The notes under the pieces are model-generated. The model saw only the letters and a list, made by a program, of their open reading frames with translations. It had not been told where the DNA came from and made no database searches. Below, one piece after another: positions 7,422 through 14,528 of a stretch of DNA of 43,520 bases. Both the position numbers and the translations under genes were made by a program. Position 1 is the first letter of the stretch. Every line of letters begins with the position of its first letter. This DNA is from Terriglobia bacterium (GTDB taxonomy: Bacteria; Acidobacteriota; Terriglobia; UBA7540): contig JAIQGA010000003.1 of the NCBI GenBank assembly GCA_020072925.1, positions 1-43,520 of the forward strand, given 5' to 3'.

Positions 7422-9179
7422 ATGATGATTGCCGAAGTCGAAAGCAGACACACACTCGAGGCCATCGAAGACGAAATCCAGGTCTTCGAGGAACGCATTG
7501 AGCAACTGCGCCGCGGAGAGATTACTGACGATCAGTTCCGGCCCTTCCGGCTGAAGCACGGCATTTACGGCCAGCGGCAACCCGGCGTGCAGATGGTACG
7601 CGTCAAGATTCCCTCGGGCGTGCTCAATCCCGAGCAGCTTCGGGTGCTGGCGCGCCTCGCCGACACCTACGCGACGGGCCGCGGACACGTGACGACGCGC
7701 GAGAATTGCCAGTTCCACTATGTGAACCTCGCCAACGTTCCCACCATCATGCGCTGGCTGGCAGACGCCGGCCTGACCACGCGCGAGGCCTGCGGAAACA
7801 CCGTGCGCAACGTCACCTCGTGCCCGCTGGCGGGAATCTGCCCTACGGAAACTTTCGACGTCACACCTTACGCGCTGGCCACCACGCGCTTCTTCCTGCG
7901 GCACCCGGAATTCCACGACCTGCCGAGGAAATTCAAAATCGCCTTCTCCGGCTGCGAGGACGACGGCAACTGCGCCGTGGCCGGCATCCACGACATCGGA
8001 CTGATCGCACGCGTGCGCGGCTCGAATGGCACGGCGCATCGCGGCTTCAAGGTGCTGGTGGGCGGCGGGCTCGGCAGCCTGCCCACCGAGTCGGCCGCGC
8101 TCACCGAGTTTCTGCCGGAAGAAGAGTTGATGCCGACCATGGAGGCTATCCTTCGAGTCTTCAAGGAGCATGGCAACTATAAGAACAAGTACAAGGCGCG
8201 CATGAAATTCGTTCTGCGGGCCAAGGGCATCGAGGAGTTTCGCCGCCTGGTCGCCGAGAAACGCAAGCAGGTCACAACCCCCGCAGAGACGTTCACCGTT
8301 CCCTCGCCCGTGCTGCCGCCGCTCGTGACGCTTGAAGCCTCGCCGGGAAACGGCAATGGCCATGGCAACAGCAATGGCGCCTCTGCCGAGTACGCGCGCT
8401 GGGCACAGCACAACCTGATGCCGCAACGCCAGCCTGGCTATGCGGTCATCTGGATCAAGCTGCCGGCGGGGAATATTCAGGCCCAGCAGTTTCGAGGACT
8501 CGCCGACCTGCTCGAGAAGCATCACCTGAGCGCCGTGCGCATCGCGATCTCCCAGGACCTGGTGATTCCCTGGGTACCCGCCACCAAGGCAAAGCATATC
8601 TATGGTGACCTGGAAGCGCTCGACCTCGCCACGCCGGGCGCGCGCACCATCGCCGACGTTACCGGCTGCCCTGGCGCCACTACCTGCAACCTGGGCATCA
8701 CCAAGTCGCTCGTCCTGGCGGACGTGCTGGCCAAGGAGTTTGCGGACGAGGCGGACCCCGAGGTGAAGAAAATCCGCATCAAGATCAGCGGCTGCCCCAA
8801 CTCCTGCGGGCAACATCACTTGGCCGACATCGGTTTCTATGGCAACGCGCGCAAGGTAGGCGAGCAGCAGGCGCCGTATTACCAGTTGATGCTCGGCGGG
8901 CAGGTCAATGCCGAAGGCGTGCGCTTCGCGCGCCAGCTTGTGCCGCTACCCGCCAAGCACATCCCGCAGGCCCTGCACGAATTGCTCGATTTCTACCGGC
9001 AGGATCGCCAGCCTCGCGAAGCTTTCGCGGATTGGGTGGCGCGGACTTCCGATCAGGCTCTTACCGCGCGTCTCCAGGAGTACATCGCCGCTGACGCCAC
9101 CGAGCCCGAACTCTTCGTCGACTGGGGCGACCAGGAGACCTACTCGCTGAAACTCGGTCGCGGGGAGTGCGCGGGGTAG
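7422..9179 (+). CDS. Siroheme-dependent sulfite/nitrite reductase (ferredoxin type)
   Basis: 585 residues from ATG 7422, with GGAG 8 bases upstream. The frame extends to a TTG at 7404, but that lies in the terminator T-run. Two duplicated halves are visible, as in NirA/Sir: an N-terminal half with TGRGHVTTRENCQFHYV, a Gly/Asn-rich linker near residues 308-320, and a C-terminal half holding the 4Fe-4S/siroheme cysteines C416-x5-C422 (TGCPGATTC) and C458-x3-C462 (SGCPNSCG). Such enzymes reduce sulfite to sulfide or nitrite to ammonia with six electrons. Sequence alone does not separate the two, but the cysteine-sensing leader argues for assimilatory sulfite reduction. Downstream genes make the siroheme precursor. 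Confidence 0.85.
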   Translation: MMIAEVESRHTLEAIEDEIQVFEERIEQLRRGEITDDQFRPFRLKHGIYGQRQPGVQMVRVKIPSGVLNPEQLRVLARLADTYATGRGHVTTRENCQFHYVNLANVPTIMRWLADAGLTTREACGNTVRNVTSCPLAGICPTETFDVTPYALATTRFFLRHPEFHDLPRKFKIAFSGCEDDGNCAVAGIHDIGLIARVRGSNGTAHRGFKVLVGGGLGSLPTESAALTEFLPEEELMPTMEAILRVFKEHGNYKNKYKARMKFVLRAKGIEEFRRLVAEKRKQVTTPAETFTVPSPVLPPLVTLEASPGNGNGHGNSNGASAEYARWAQHNLMPQRQPGYAVIWIKLPAGNIQAQQFRGLADLLEKHHLSAVRIAISQDLVIPWVPATKAKHIYGDLEALDLATPGARTIADVTGCPGATTCNLGITKSLVLADVLAKEFADEADPEVKKIRIKISGCPNSCGQHHLADIGFYGNARKVGEQQAPYYQLMLGGQVNAEGVRFARQLVPLPAKHIPQALHELLDFYRQDRQPREAFADWVARTSDQALTARLQEYIAADATEPELFVDWGDQETYSLKLGRGECAG

Positions 9180-9185
9180 GAAGGC

Positions 9186-9221
9186 AGGAGTCAGAAGACA
9201 GAAGTCAGGAGTCAGAAGAAA
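9186..9221. repeat. Heptamer tandem repeat (AGRAGTC type)
   Basis: Five successive 7-base units close to AGGAGTC / AGAAGAC follow the reductase stop codon. One of at least nine loci in the window with this period. Confidence 0.65.
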
Positions 9222-9321
9222 GAGTCTGCCAAACAAACGGGTAATTTGTCCGAATAAATCACTCCAGAAACGGACACATTGTCTGTTCTGTCCGCCAGGA
9301 GCCGCAGGTTGGACCTCAAGG

Positions 9322-9330
9322 TGCTATAAT
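9322..9330 (+). promoter_or_regulatory. Extended -10 promoter of the hem genes
   Basis: TGCTATAAT is a perfect extended -10 (TGn-TATAAT) 33 bases before the ATG at 9364. No -35 is needed for this class and none is clear. It suggests the hem genes can be transcribed independently of the attenuated reductase gene. Confidence 0.5.
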
Positions 9331-9363
9331 TTGTCGATTTGAGGCTTTGCACTTGAGGTCGGT

Positions 9364-10188
9364 ATGCATGATGTGTTCATGTGGCTCGCCCTGGGGCTGT
9401 ACGGCCTTGGAATCCTGCTTCTGATTCCTTCGGTTGTCCATCGCCGCCCCTCCCTGTCGCCGGCGGCGTTGGGCGCGCTGGGGCTGGGGTTGCTCGCCCA
9501 CGCCGGCGCCATCGCCGTGGTAGCAGCCCGCATCCACCGCCTTCCGGTGACCGACGTCCGCAGCGCCCTTTCCTTTTACGCCTTCCTGGTTACGCTCGCC
9601 TTTTTTCTCGCTTATCTGCGCTATCGCATCACTTCCCTCGGCCTCTTCATGTTGCCGCTGGTTTTTCTTTTGACGCTGATCGCGGCGCTGCACGCCGAGC
9701 ACTCGTTCGACTCTTCGGCGTTCCGAGGGGGATGGCTGCTGATCCACATCGGGTCAACAATCCTCGGCTACACAGGTTTCTTTCTGACCTTTGTCGCCGC
9801 CGTCATGTACCTGATGCAGGAGAAAGAGCTGAAATCCAAGAAGCCTCGGGCGATTTATTACCGCCTCCCCTCGCTGGAAGTTCTGGACGAACTCTATTAT
9901 CGCTCGCTGGTGTTCGGCCTGCCCTTCCTCAGCGTGGGGATGGTCACGGGGTTTGTCTGGGCGACTCGAACGTGGAAGGGTCCGTGGGAACTTGATCCAA
10001 AAATACTGGCGTCGCTGGTCACCTGGCTGATCTACCTGGTGCTTTTCTCGACGCGAGTCAGCGGCGGGTGGCGGGGCCGGCGCGCGGCGTACGGGGCGAT
10101 TTTTGGCTTCGCGGCCGTGATGGTCACGTTCCTCGGCATCAGTCTGTTGAGCGGGCAGCACGGGTATATCCCGACGCTCAAGCCCTGA
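9364..10188 (+). CDS. hemX: HemX/CcsA-like cytochrome c assembly membrane protein
   Basis: 274 residues with about eight hydrophobic helices, starting at ATG 9364 after GAGGT. The tail half carries a CcsA-like pattern, GYTGFFLTFVAAVMYLMQ and a modified tryptophan-rich segment W-K-G-P-W-E-L-D-P-K, which corresponds to the WGxxWxWDPKE motif of CcsA/CcmC heme-handling proteins. HemX proteins sit next to hemA in many bacteria and influence glutamyl-tRNA reductase level; CcsA proper moves heme to apocytochromes. Position immediately before hemA favours HemX, although the window also encodes several c-type cytochromes. Gene symbol is by context. Confidence 0.75.
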   Translation: MHDVFMWLALGLYGLGILLLIPSVVHRRPSLSPAALGALGLGLLAHAGAIAVVAARIHRLPVTDVRSALSFYAFLVTLAFFLAYLRYRITSLGLFMLPLVFLLTLIAALHAEHSFDSSAFRGGWLLIHIGSTILGYTGFFLTFVAAVMYLMQEKELKSKKPRAIYYRLPSLEVLDELYYRSLVFGLPFLSVGMVTGFVWATRTWKGPWELDPKILASLVTWLIYLVLFSTRVSGGWRGRRAAYGAIFGFAAVMVTFLGISLLSGQHGYIPTLKP

Positions 10189-10193
10189 AGGCA

Positions 10194-10221
10194 GGGATTA
10201 GGAATCAGGGATTAGGGATTA
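10194..10221. repeat. Heptamer tandem repeat (GGGATTA)
   Basis: Four 7-base units, three of them exactly GGGATTA and one GGAATCA, between hemX and hemA. Confidence 0.65.
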
Positions 10222-10271
10222 GGCACACAGGAATTTCGCCCTAGCACCTGGCACCTAGCCCCCAGGTTTTT

Positions 10272-11537
10272 ATGAATCTAGTTCTCCTCGGCATCAATCA
10301 TCGCACGGCGCCGGTGGAAGTCCGCGAGCGGATGAACATACCGGAAGCGCGCCTGGCGGATGCCGTCTCCGACCTGGTTCATCGCCCGGGCATCCAGGAA
10401 GGGATGATTCTCTCCACCTGCAATCGCGTCGAGGTGATTGCGTCGGCGGAGGAAAATGTCGAGGCAGACCCCATCCTGCGTCAGTTTCTCGCCGACCATC
10501 ATCACTGCGAGTTGCAGCCGTTCGAGCGCTACTTTTACCGGCACCTTCAGCAGGACGTGATCAGCCACCTTTTCCGCGTGGCCTCGAGCCTGGACTCGAT
10601 GATTCTGGGCGAGCCGCAAATCCTCGGGCAAATGAAGCAGGCCTTCCAGATCGCGCGGCAGGCCGGAGGCCTGAACGGCCCGCTGCAGGAAATCGTCAAC
10701 CAGGCGCTGGCGGTGGCCCGGCGCGTGCGCCGGGAAACGGCGCTGGGGACTGCCGCGGTCTCCGTTTCCTATGCCGCGGTGGAGCTGGCCAAGAAGATCT
10801 TCGGCGGCCTCGAAGGGAAGACCATCCTGGTCATCGGGGCGGGCAAGATGAGCGAACTCGCTGCCAAGCACCTGCTGCGCAGCGGGGCGAGCGCCATCCT
10901 GGTGGCCAATCGCACCTTCGAGCGCGCCCAGGAACTGGCCGTGGCGTTTCGTGGCACGGCCATCCCCTACGACGAACTCTTCAACCACATCAACCAGGCG
11001 GACATCGTCATCAGCTCGACCGGGGCGCCGCACTTCGTGATCACCCGCGCGCAGGCGGCAAAACTTCTCGGCGCGCGCAAAGGCCGCCCCATGTTTTTCG
11101 TGGATATCGCCGTGCCACGCGATATCGATCCGGCCGTCAACGAATTGGATAATGCCTTCGTGTATGATATCGACGACCTGGCCCAGGTGGTGGAAGCCAA
11201 CAAGCGGCAGCGCGAGCGCGAGGCCGTGTGGGCCGAACAAATTGTTCAGGAAGAAGTCGGGCGGATGATGAAACGCCTCGCCTCGCGCGAGGTGGTTCCG
11301 ACCATCGTGGCGCTCGAGGACCGCCTGAACCACATCCGCGAGGGCGAGATGGAGCGTTACCGCAGCCGGCTCGGCGCGCTCGCGCCCGAACAGCGCGAGG
11401 CCGTCGATGCCTTGACCCGCGGCATCCTGAACAAGATCCTTCACGGACCCATCACGGAATTGAAGAGCGGCGTGGGGAATCCCGAACATACCGCGCTCGT
11501 ACGACTGATTCAAAAGATCTTCGGGCTGGGAAGCTGA
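10272..11537 (+). CDS. hemA: Glutamyl-tRNA reductase
   Basis: 421 residues, normal length. It reduces glutamyl-tRNA(Glu) to glutamate-1-semialdehyde with NADPH, the first committed step of C5-pathway tetrapyrrole synthesis in the cytoplasm. Visible marks are GINHRTAPVEVRERM at the N-terminus, the catalytic Cys50 in STCNRVEV, SSLDSMILGEPQILGQMK in the tRNA/catalytic domain, a Rossmann segment ILVIGAGKMSELAAKHL and a C-terminal dimerisation helix domain. The Shine-Dalgarno sequence is weak (AGGT). It is followed by hemC after a repeat-filled gap. Very secure. Confidence 0.96.
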   Translation: MNLVLLGINHRTAPVEVRERMNIPEARLADAVSDLVHRPGIQEGMILSTCNRVEVIASAEENVEADPILRQFLADHHHCELQPFERYFYRHLQQDVISHLFRVASSLDSMILGEPQILGQMKQAFQIARQAGGLNGPLQEIVNQALAVARRVRRETALGTAAVSVSYAAVELAKKIFGGLEGKTILVIGAGKMSELAAKHLLRSGASAILVANRTFERAQELAVAFRGTAIPYDELFNHINQADIVISSTGAPHFVITRAQAAKLLGARKGRPMFFVDIAVPRDIDPAVNELDNAFVYDIDDLAQVVEANKRQREREAVWAEQIVQEEVGRMMKRLASREVVPTIVALEDRLNHIREGEMERYRSRLGALAPEQREAVDALTRGILNKILHGPITELKSGVGNPEHTALVRLIQKIFGLGS

Positions 11538-11543
11538 GAAAGG

Positions 11544-11659
11544 CAGTCGACAGTCGAATGTCGAAGGTCGACAGTAAAAGCCTGCCTCGGAAGCTTTTTC
11601 GAGTTTCGGATTTCGAATTTGGTTTTTCCACTGTCGACTGTCAACTGTCGACTGTTAAC
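11544..11659. repeat. Paired heptamer repeats with inverted arms
   Basis: Left arm 11544-11578 has five units of the CAGTCGA type. Right arm 11632-11659 has four units of the complementary TGTCGAC type. Between them (11597-11631) lie TTTCGAG-type heptamers in phase with the right arm. The arms can fold into a hairpin in the hemA-hemC gap. Confidence 0.65.
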
Positions 11660-11668
11660 TTGTTTCTA

Positions 11669-12619
11669 ATGACCATCACGATTGGAACCCGTGGCAGCAA
11701 GCTGGCGCTCTGGCAGGCCAACTGGGTGAAGGACCGCCTTGTCGCCGCGGGACATGCGGTAGAAATCAAAGTCATTAAGACCACGGGTGATAAACTCCAG
11801 CGCCTTTCGCCTGCTGCGCCGCTGCCCGCGTCCATTGCGGAGACCGTCGCGCAGGTGGGCACGAAGGGGCTTTTCATCAAGGAGATTGAAGAAGCGCTGC
11901 TGGCGGGCGAAGTGGACGTGGCTGTGCACAGCCTCAAGGATCTGCCCACCGTGCAGCCCAAAGGCTTGACGCTGGCCGCCGTGCCGCCGCGCGAGGACGC
12001 GCGCGATGTTTTCATTTCTCGAAACGGAAAAGCCTTCGCAGCGCTTCCCCCTCGCGCGCGCGTGGGAACCAGCAGTCTCCGCCGGCAAACACAACTGTGC
12101 GCGTTGCGAGGCGATCTAGAAGTCACGCCGATGCGCGGCAACCTCGATACCCGGTTGAAGAAACTCGGGCGCGGCGACTGCGAGGCGCTGGTCGTGGCCG
12201 CCGCGGGTGTGCATCGTCTGGGTCTCAGCGAGCACATCACCGCGTACTTCACTTTCGACGAGATGTGCCCCGCCGTGGGCCAGGGCGCATTGGCCATCGA
12301 GATTCGCCGGGACGATTCCCACCTCGCCGCCGCGCTCGCGCCGCTGGATGACCCGGCGACACACGCGGCCGTTCGGGCCGAGCGCGCCTTGCTGCGACGC
12401 TTGGGAGGCGGCTGCCAGGTGCCCATCGCCGCCCACGCGCTTTCCGAAGACAGCCAACTCCGCCTGCGCGCCGTGGTGGCCAGCGCCGATGGCCAGACAC
12501 TGATTCGTTCCGACGCGGGAGGTTCCGTTAAGGACCCCGAAAGCCTCGGCACGCATGTTGCCGAAGATCTGCTGCGCCAGGGAGCGCAGGCGATCATAGA
12601 CACGGTGGGAATTCCCTGA
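11669..12619 (+). CDS. hemC: Porphobilinogen deaminase (hydroxymethylbilane synthase)
   Basis: 316 residues from ATG 11669. The frame is open much further upstream, but that part is a shadow of hemA and repeat DNA. The enzyme joins four porphobilinogens into hydroxymethylbilane. Family motifs are IGTRGSKLALWQANWV, TTGDK, GLFIKEIEEALLAGEVDVAV followed by HSLKDLPT, and RVGTSSLRRQTQL. Cys249 in LGGGCQVPIAAHA would carry the dipyrromethane cofactor. It lies between hemA and the fused cobA-hemD gene in pathway order. Confidence 0.96.
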   Translation: MTITIGTRGSKLALWQANWVKDRLVAAGHAVEIKVIKTTGDKLQRLSPAAPLPASIAETVAQVGTKGLFIKEIEEALLAGEVDVAVHSLKDLPTVQPKGLTLAAVPPREDARDVFISRNGKAFAALPPRARVGTSSLRRQTQLCALRGDLEVTPMRGNLDTRLKKLGRGDCEALVVAAAGVHRLGLSEHITAYFTFDEMCPAVGQGALAIEIRRDDSHLAAALAPLDDPATHAAVRAERALLRRLGGGCQVPIAAHALSEDSQLRLRAVVASADGQTLIRSDAGGSVKDPESLGTHVAEDLLRQGAQAIIDTVGIP

Positions 12620-12638
12620 GGTCAAAGAGAATTGCGGA

Positions 12639-12746
12639 TTGTCCGTGGTCCGTTGTCAGTTGTCCGTTGCACGCTCGCACTACAGTTTCCGGTGTAATTG
12701 AGACCTGACAACTGACGACTGACAACGGACAACTGACCAAGGACAG
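12639..12746. repeat. Paired inverted heptamer repeats
   Basis: Left arm 12639-12673 has TTGTCCG-type units and right arm 12705-12746 has CTGACAA-type units, reverse complements of each other. They could form a long imperfect hairpin between hemC and cobA-hemD. Confidence 0.65.
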
Positions 12747-12748
12747 AC

Positions 12749-12765
12749 GCCGGTCATAGACCGGC
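12749..12765. repeat. Short perfect hairpin before cobA-hemD
   Basis: GCCGGTC ATA GACCGGC forms a 7-pair stem with a 3-base loop ending 9 bases before the ATG at 12775, in place of a Shine-Dalgarno sequence. It may affect translation, or be only one more dispersed palindrome. Confidence 0.5.
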
Positions 12766-12774
12766 GCTACAGAT

Positions 12775-14286
12775 ATGGCCGGGAAAGTTTATCTCGTGGG
12801 CGCGGGGCCGGGTGATCCCGGACTGCTGACGCTGAAAGGCAAAGCAGCGCTGGAGCACGCCGACTGCGTCGTGTACGACTATCTGGCCAACGACGGTTTG
12901 CTTTCGTTTGCCCGCCCGGAATCGGAAAAGATCTGCGTCGGAAAGCACGGCGGCGAGCGCAAGATTTCGCAGGAAGAAATCAATCAGCTCCTCATCACCA
13001 AGGCGCACGAAGGGAAAACCGTCTGCCGGCTGAAGGGCGGCGACCCCTACGTATTCGGCCGGGGCGGCGAGGAAGCGCAGGAACTGGTCAAGGCAGACGT
13101 TCCGTTCGAGGTCGTGCCGGGAGTCTCCTCGGGCCATGCCGTCCCCGCCTACGCGGGCATCCCGGTCACGCACCGCGATTTTGCTTCCGCCGTCACCTTC
13201 GTGACGGGCAACGAAGATCCCACCCAAAAAGAGCAGGACATCGACTGGTCGCAACTGGCGACGTACCGCGGGACGCTGGTGGTCTTCATGGGGGTCAAGA
13301 AGCTCGCGTCCATCACGCACGCGCTCATCGCGCACGGGCGCGACCCGCAGACACCCGCGGCGCTGATTCGCTGGGGAACGCGCGCCGCGCAGGAAGTTTT
13401 CGTGGGGACGCTCACGGACCTCCCTTCGAAGACCGCAGGGGTAAAGCCGCCGGCGATTATCATCGTGGGCGACGTGGTCAAGTTGCGCGAGCAGCTCAAC
13501 TGGTTCGAGCGCCTGCCGCTTTTCGGTAAGCGCATCGCCATCACGCGCACGCGCGAACAGGCCGGCGCCCTGCGCGACGAACTGGTGGCGCTGGGCGCGG
13601 AGGTGGTGGAAATTCCCACCATCGAAATCCGGCCGCCGGCGTCGTGGGAGCCTTTGGATGACGCGATCCGCCGACTTCCTGAGTTCGATTATCTTCTCGC
13701 GACCTCGGCGAATGGCGTGCGGAATTTTCTGGCGCGCCTCGAGGCCTGCGGGCGGGACGTGCGCGACTTGAAAGGCCTGACCATCGGCGCGATTGGCCCC
13801 GCCACTGCTGCGGAGTTCGCGAAGTCCGGAATTCGAGTGGATCTTATGCCGCGCGAATACCGTGCCGAAGGCTTACTCGAAGCCTTGAAGGAATGCGACC
13901 TGCAAGGAAAGGCATTCCTCATCCCGCGCGCCAAAGTCGCGCGCGACGTGGTGCCGCGCTCGCTCCAGGAGAAAGGCGCACGAGTGGAAGTCGTGGAAGC
14001 CTACGAGACCGTCGTGCCGCGTCTGGCCCCCGAGGAATTGGCGCGACTCCTGACGCCGCCTCCTGCCATGATCACCTTCACGAGTTCGTCCACAGCCTCG
14101 AATTTCGTCAGGCTCGTGGGCGAGGAACAAATCGCGGAAGTCCTGCGCGGCGTCGCCATCGCCTCGATTGGCCCCATCACCTCCCAAACCGTGCGCAAGC
14201 TCGGCCTGAGTGTGGCAATCGAGGCTTCCGAGTCCACAATCCCCGGATTGATGCGGGCGATCCAGGAATACTTTCAGCACCGATGA
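12775..14286 (+). CDS. Uroporphyrinogen-III C-methyltransferase / uroporphyrinogen-III synthase fusion
   Basis: 503 residues, two enzymes in one chain. Residues 1-245 are the SUMT (CobA) domain, with VYLVGAGPGDPGLLTLKG at the SAM site, VCRLKGGDPYVFGRGGEEA and VVPGVSSGHAVPAYAGIPVTHR; it methylates uroporphyrinogen III twice to precorrin-2. Residues ~250-503 are HemD, starting FGKRIAITRTREQAGALRDEL, which closes hydroxymethylbilane to uroporphyrinogen III. The fusion is known from several phyla and channels substrate toward siroheme/cobalamin. With hemA and hemC it supplies the sulfite reductase cofactor, but precorrin-2 dehydrogenase/ferrochelatase is not in the window. Confidence 0.93.
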   Translation: MAGKVYLVGAGPGDPGLLTLKGKAALEHADCVVYDYLANDGLLSFARPESEKICVGKHGGERKISQEEINQLLITKAHEGKTVCRLKGGDPYVFGRGGEEAQELVKADVPFEVVPGVSSGHAVPAYAGIPVTHRDFASAVTFVTGNEDPTQKEQDIDWSQLATYRGTLVVFMGVKKLASITHALIAHGRDPQTPAALIRWGTRAAQEVFVGTLTDLPSKTAGVKPPAIIIVGDVVKLREQLNWFERLPLFGKRIAITRTREQAGALRDELVALGAEVVEIPTIEIRPPASWEPLDDAIRRLPEFDYLLATSANGVRNFLARLEACGRDVRDLKGLTIGAIGPATAAEFAKSGIRVDLMPREYRAEGLLEALKECDLQGKAFLIPRAKVARDVVPRSLQEKGARVEVVEAYETVVPRLAPEELARLLTPPPAMITFTSSSTASNFVRLVGEEQIAEVLRGVAIASIGPITSQTVRKLGLSVAIEASESTIPGLMRAIQEYFQHR

Positions 14287-14302
14287 GCGCCTCTACAATA
14301 CG

Positions 14303-14414
14303 GTAGGGGAGGGCCTTCACGGCCCTCCCGCTTTTCCGCCCACGCGAGCACCGTACCGGTGATGCCGGACTACCGTATCCCCAGCGCGGGAGCACCGTGA
14401 AGGTGCTCCCCTAC
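14303..14414. repeat. Twin-hairpin element, copy 1
   Basis: Left hairpin GGGAGGGCC-TTCAC-GGCCCTCCC (14307-14329) and right hairpin GGGAGCACC-GTGAA-GGTGCTCCC (14388-14410), bounded by the inverted ends GTAGGGGAG and CTCCCCTAC. A second copy at 17018-17107 shares both hairpins and the ends but has a different, shorter middle. This looks like a small non-coding mobile or REP-like element. Confidence 0.7.
14307..14335 (+). terminator. Possible terminator after cobA-hemD
   Basis: A 9-pair GC-rich stem with the loop TTCAC is followed by GCTTTT, 20 bases after the stop codon. The T-run is short; it is also the left half of the repeat element. Confidence 0.45.
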
Positions 14415-14528
14415 GGCGCGGATTTCGATCCGTAAAGAGTGTCTTGGGTGGCGACTCAAGCCCACCTGAATGCGAAACTCCGCATCGAAATTATGTAAGA
14501 CCAAGACCTTTGCGGGGAGGGAACAGAT

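Noticed and set aside
7335-8819. 494-codon open frame antisense to the reductase
   Set aside because: It mirrors the reductase codons on the other strand of GC-rich DNA and shows no family motifs.
10278-11513. 411-codon frame antisense to hemA
   Set aside because: A shadow of hemA, which has all family motifs.
11228-11668. N-terminal extension of HemC
   Set aside because: The open frame overlaps hemA and repeat DNA; the enzyme begins with the normal motif at 11669.
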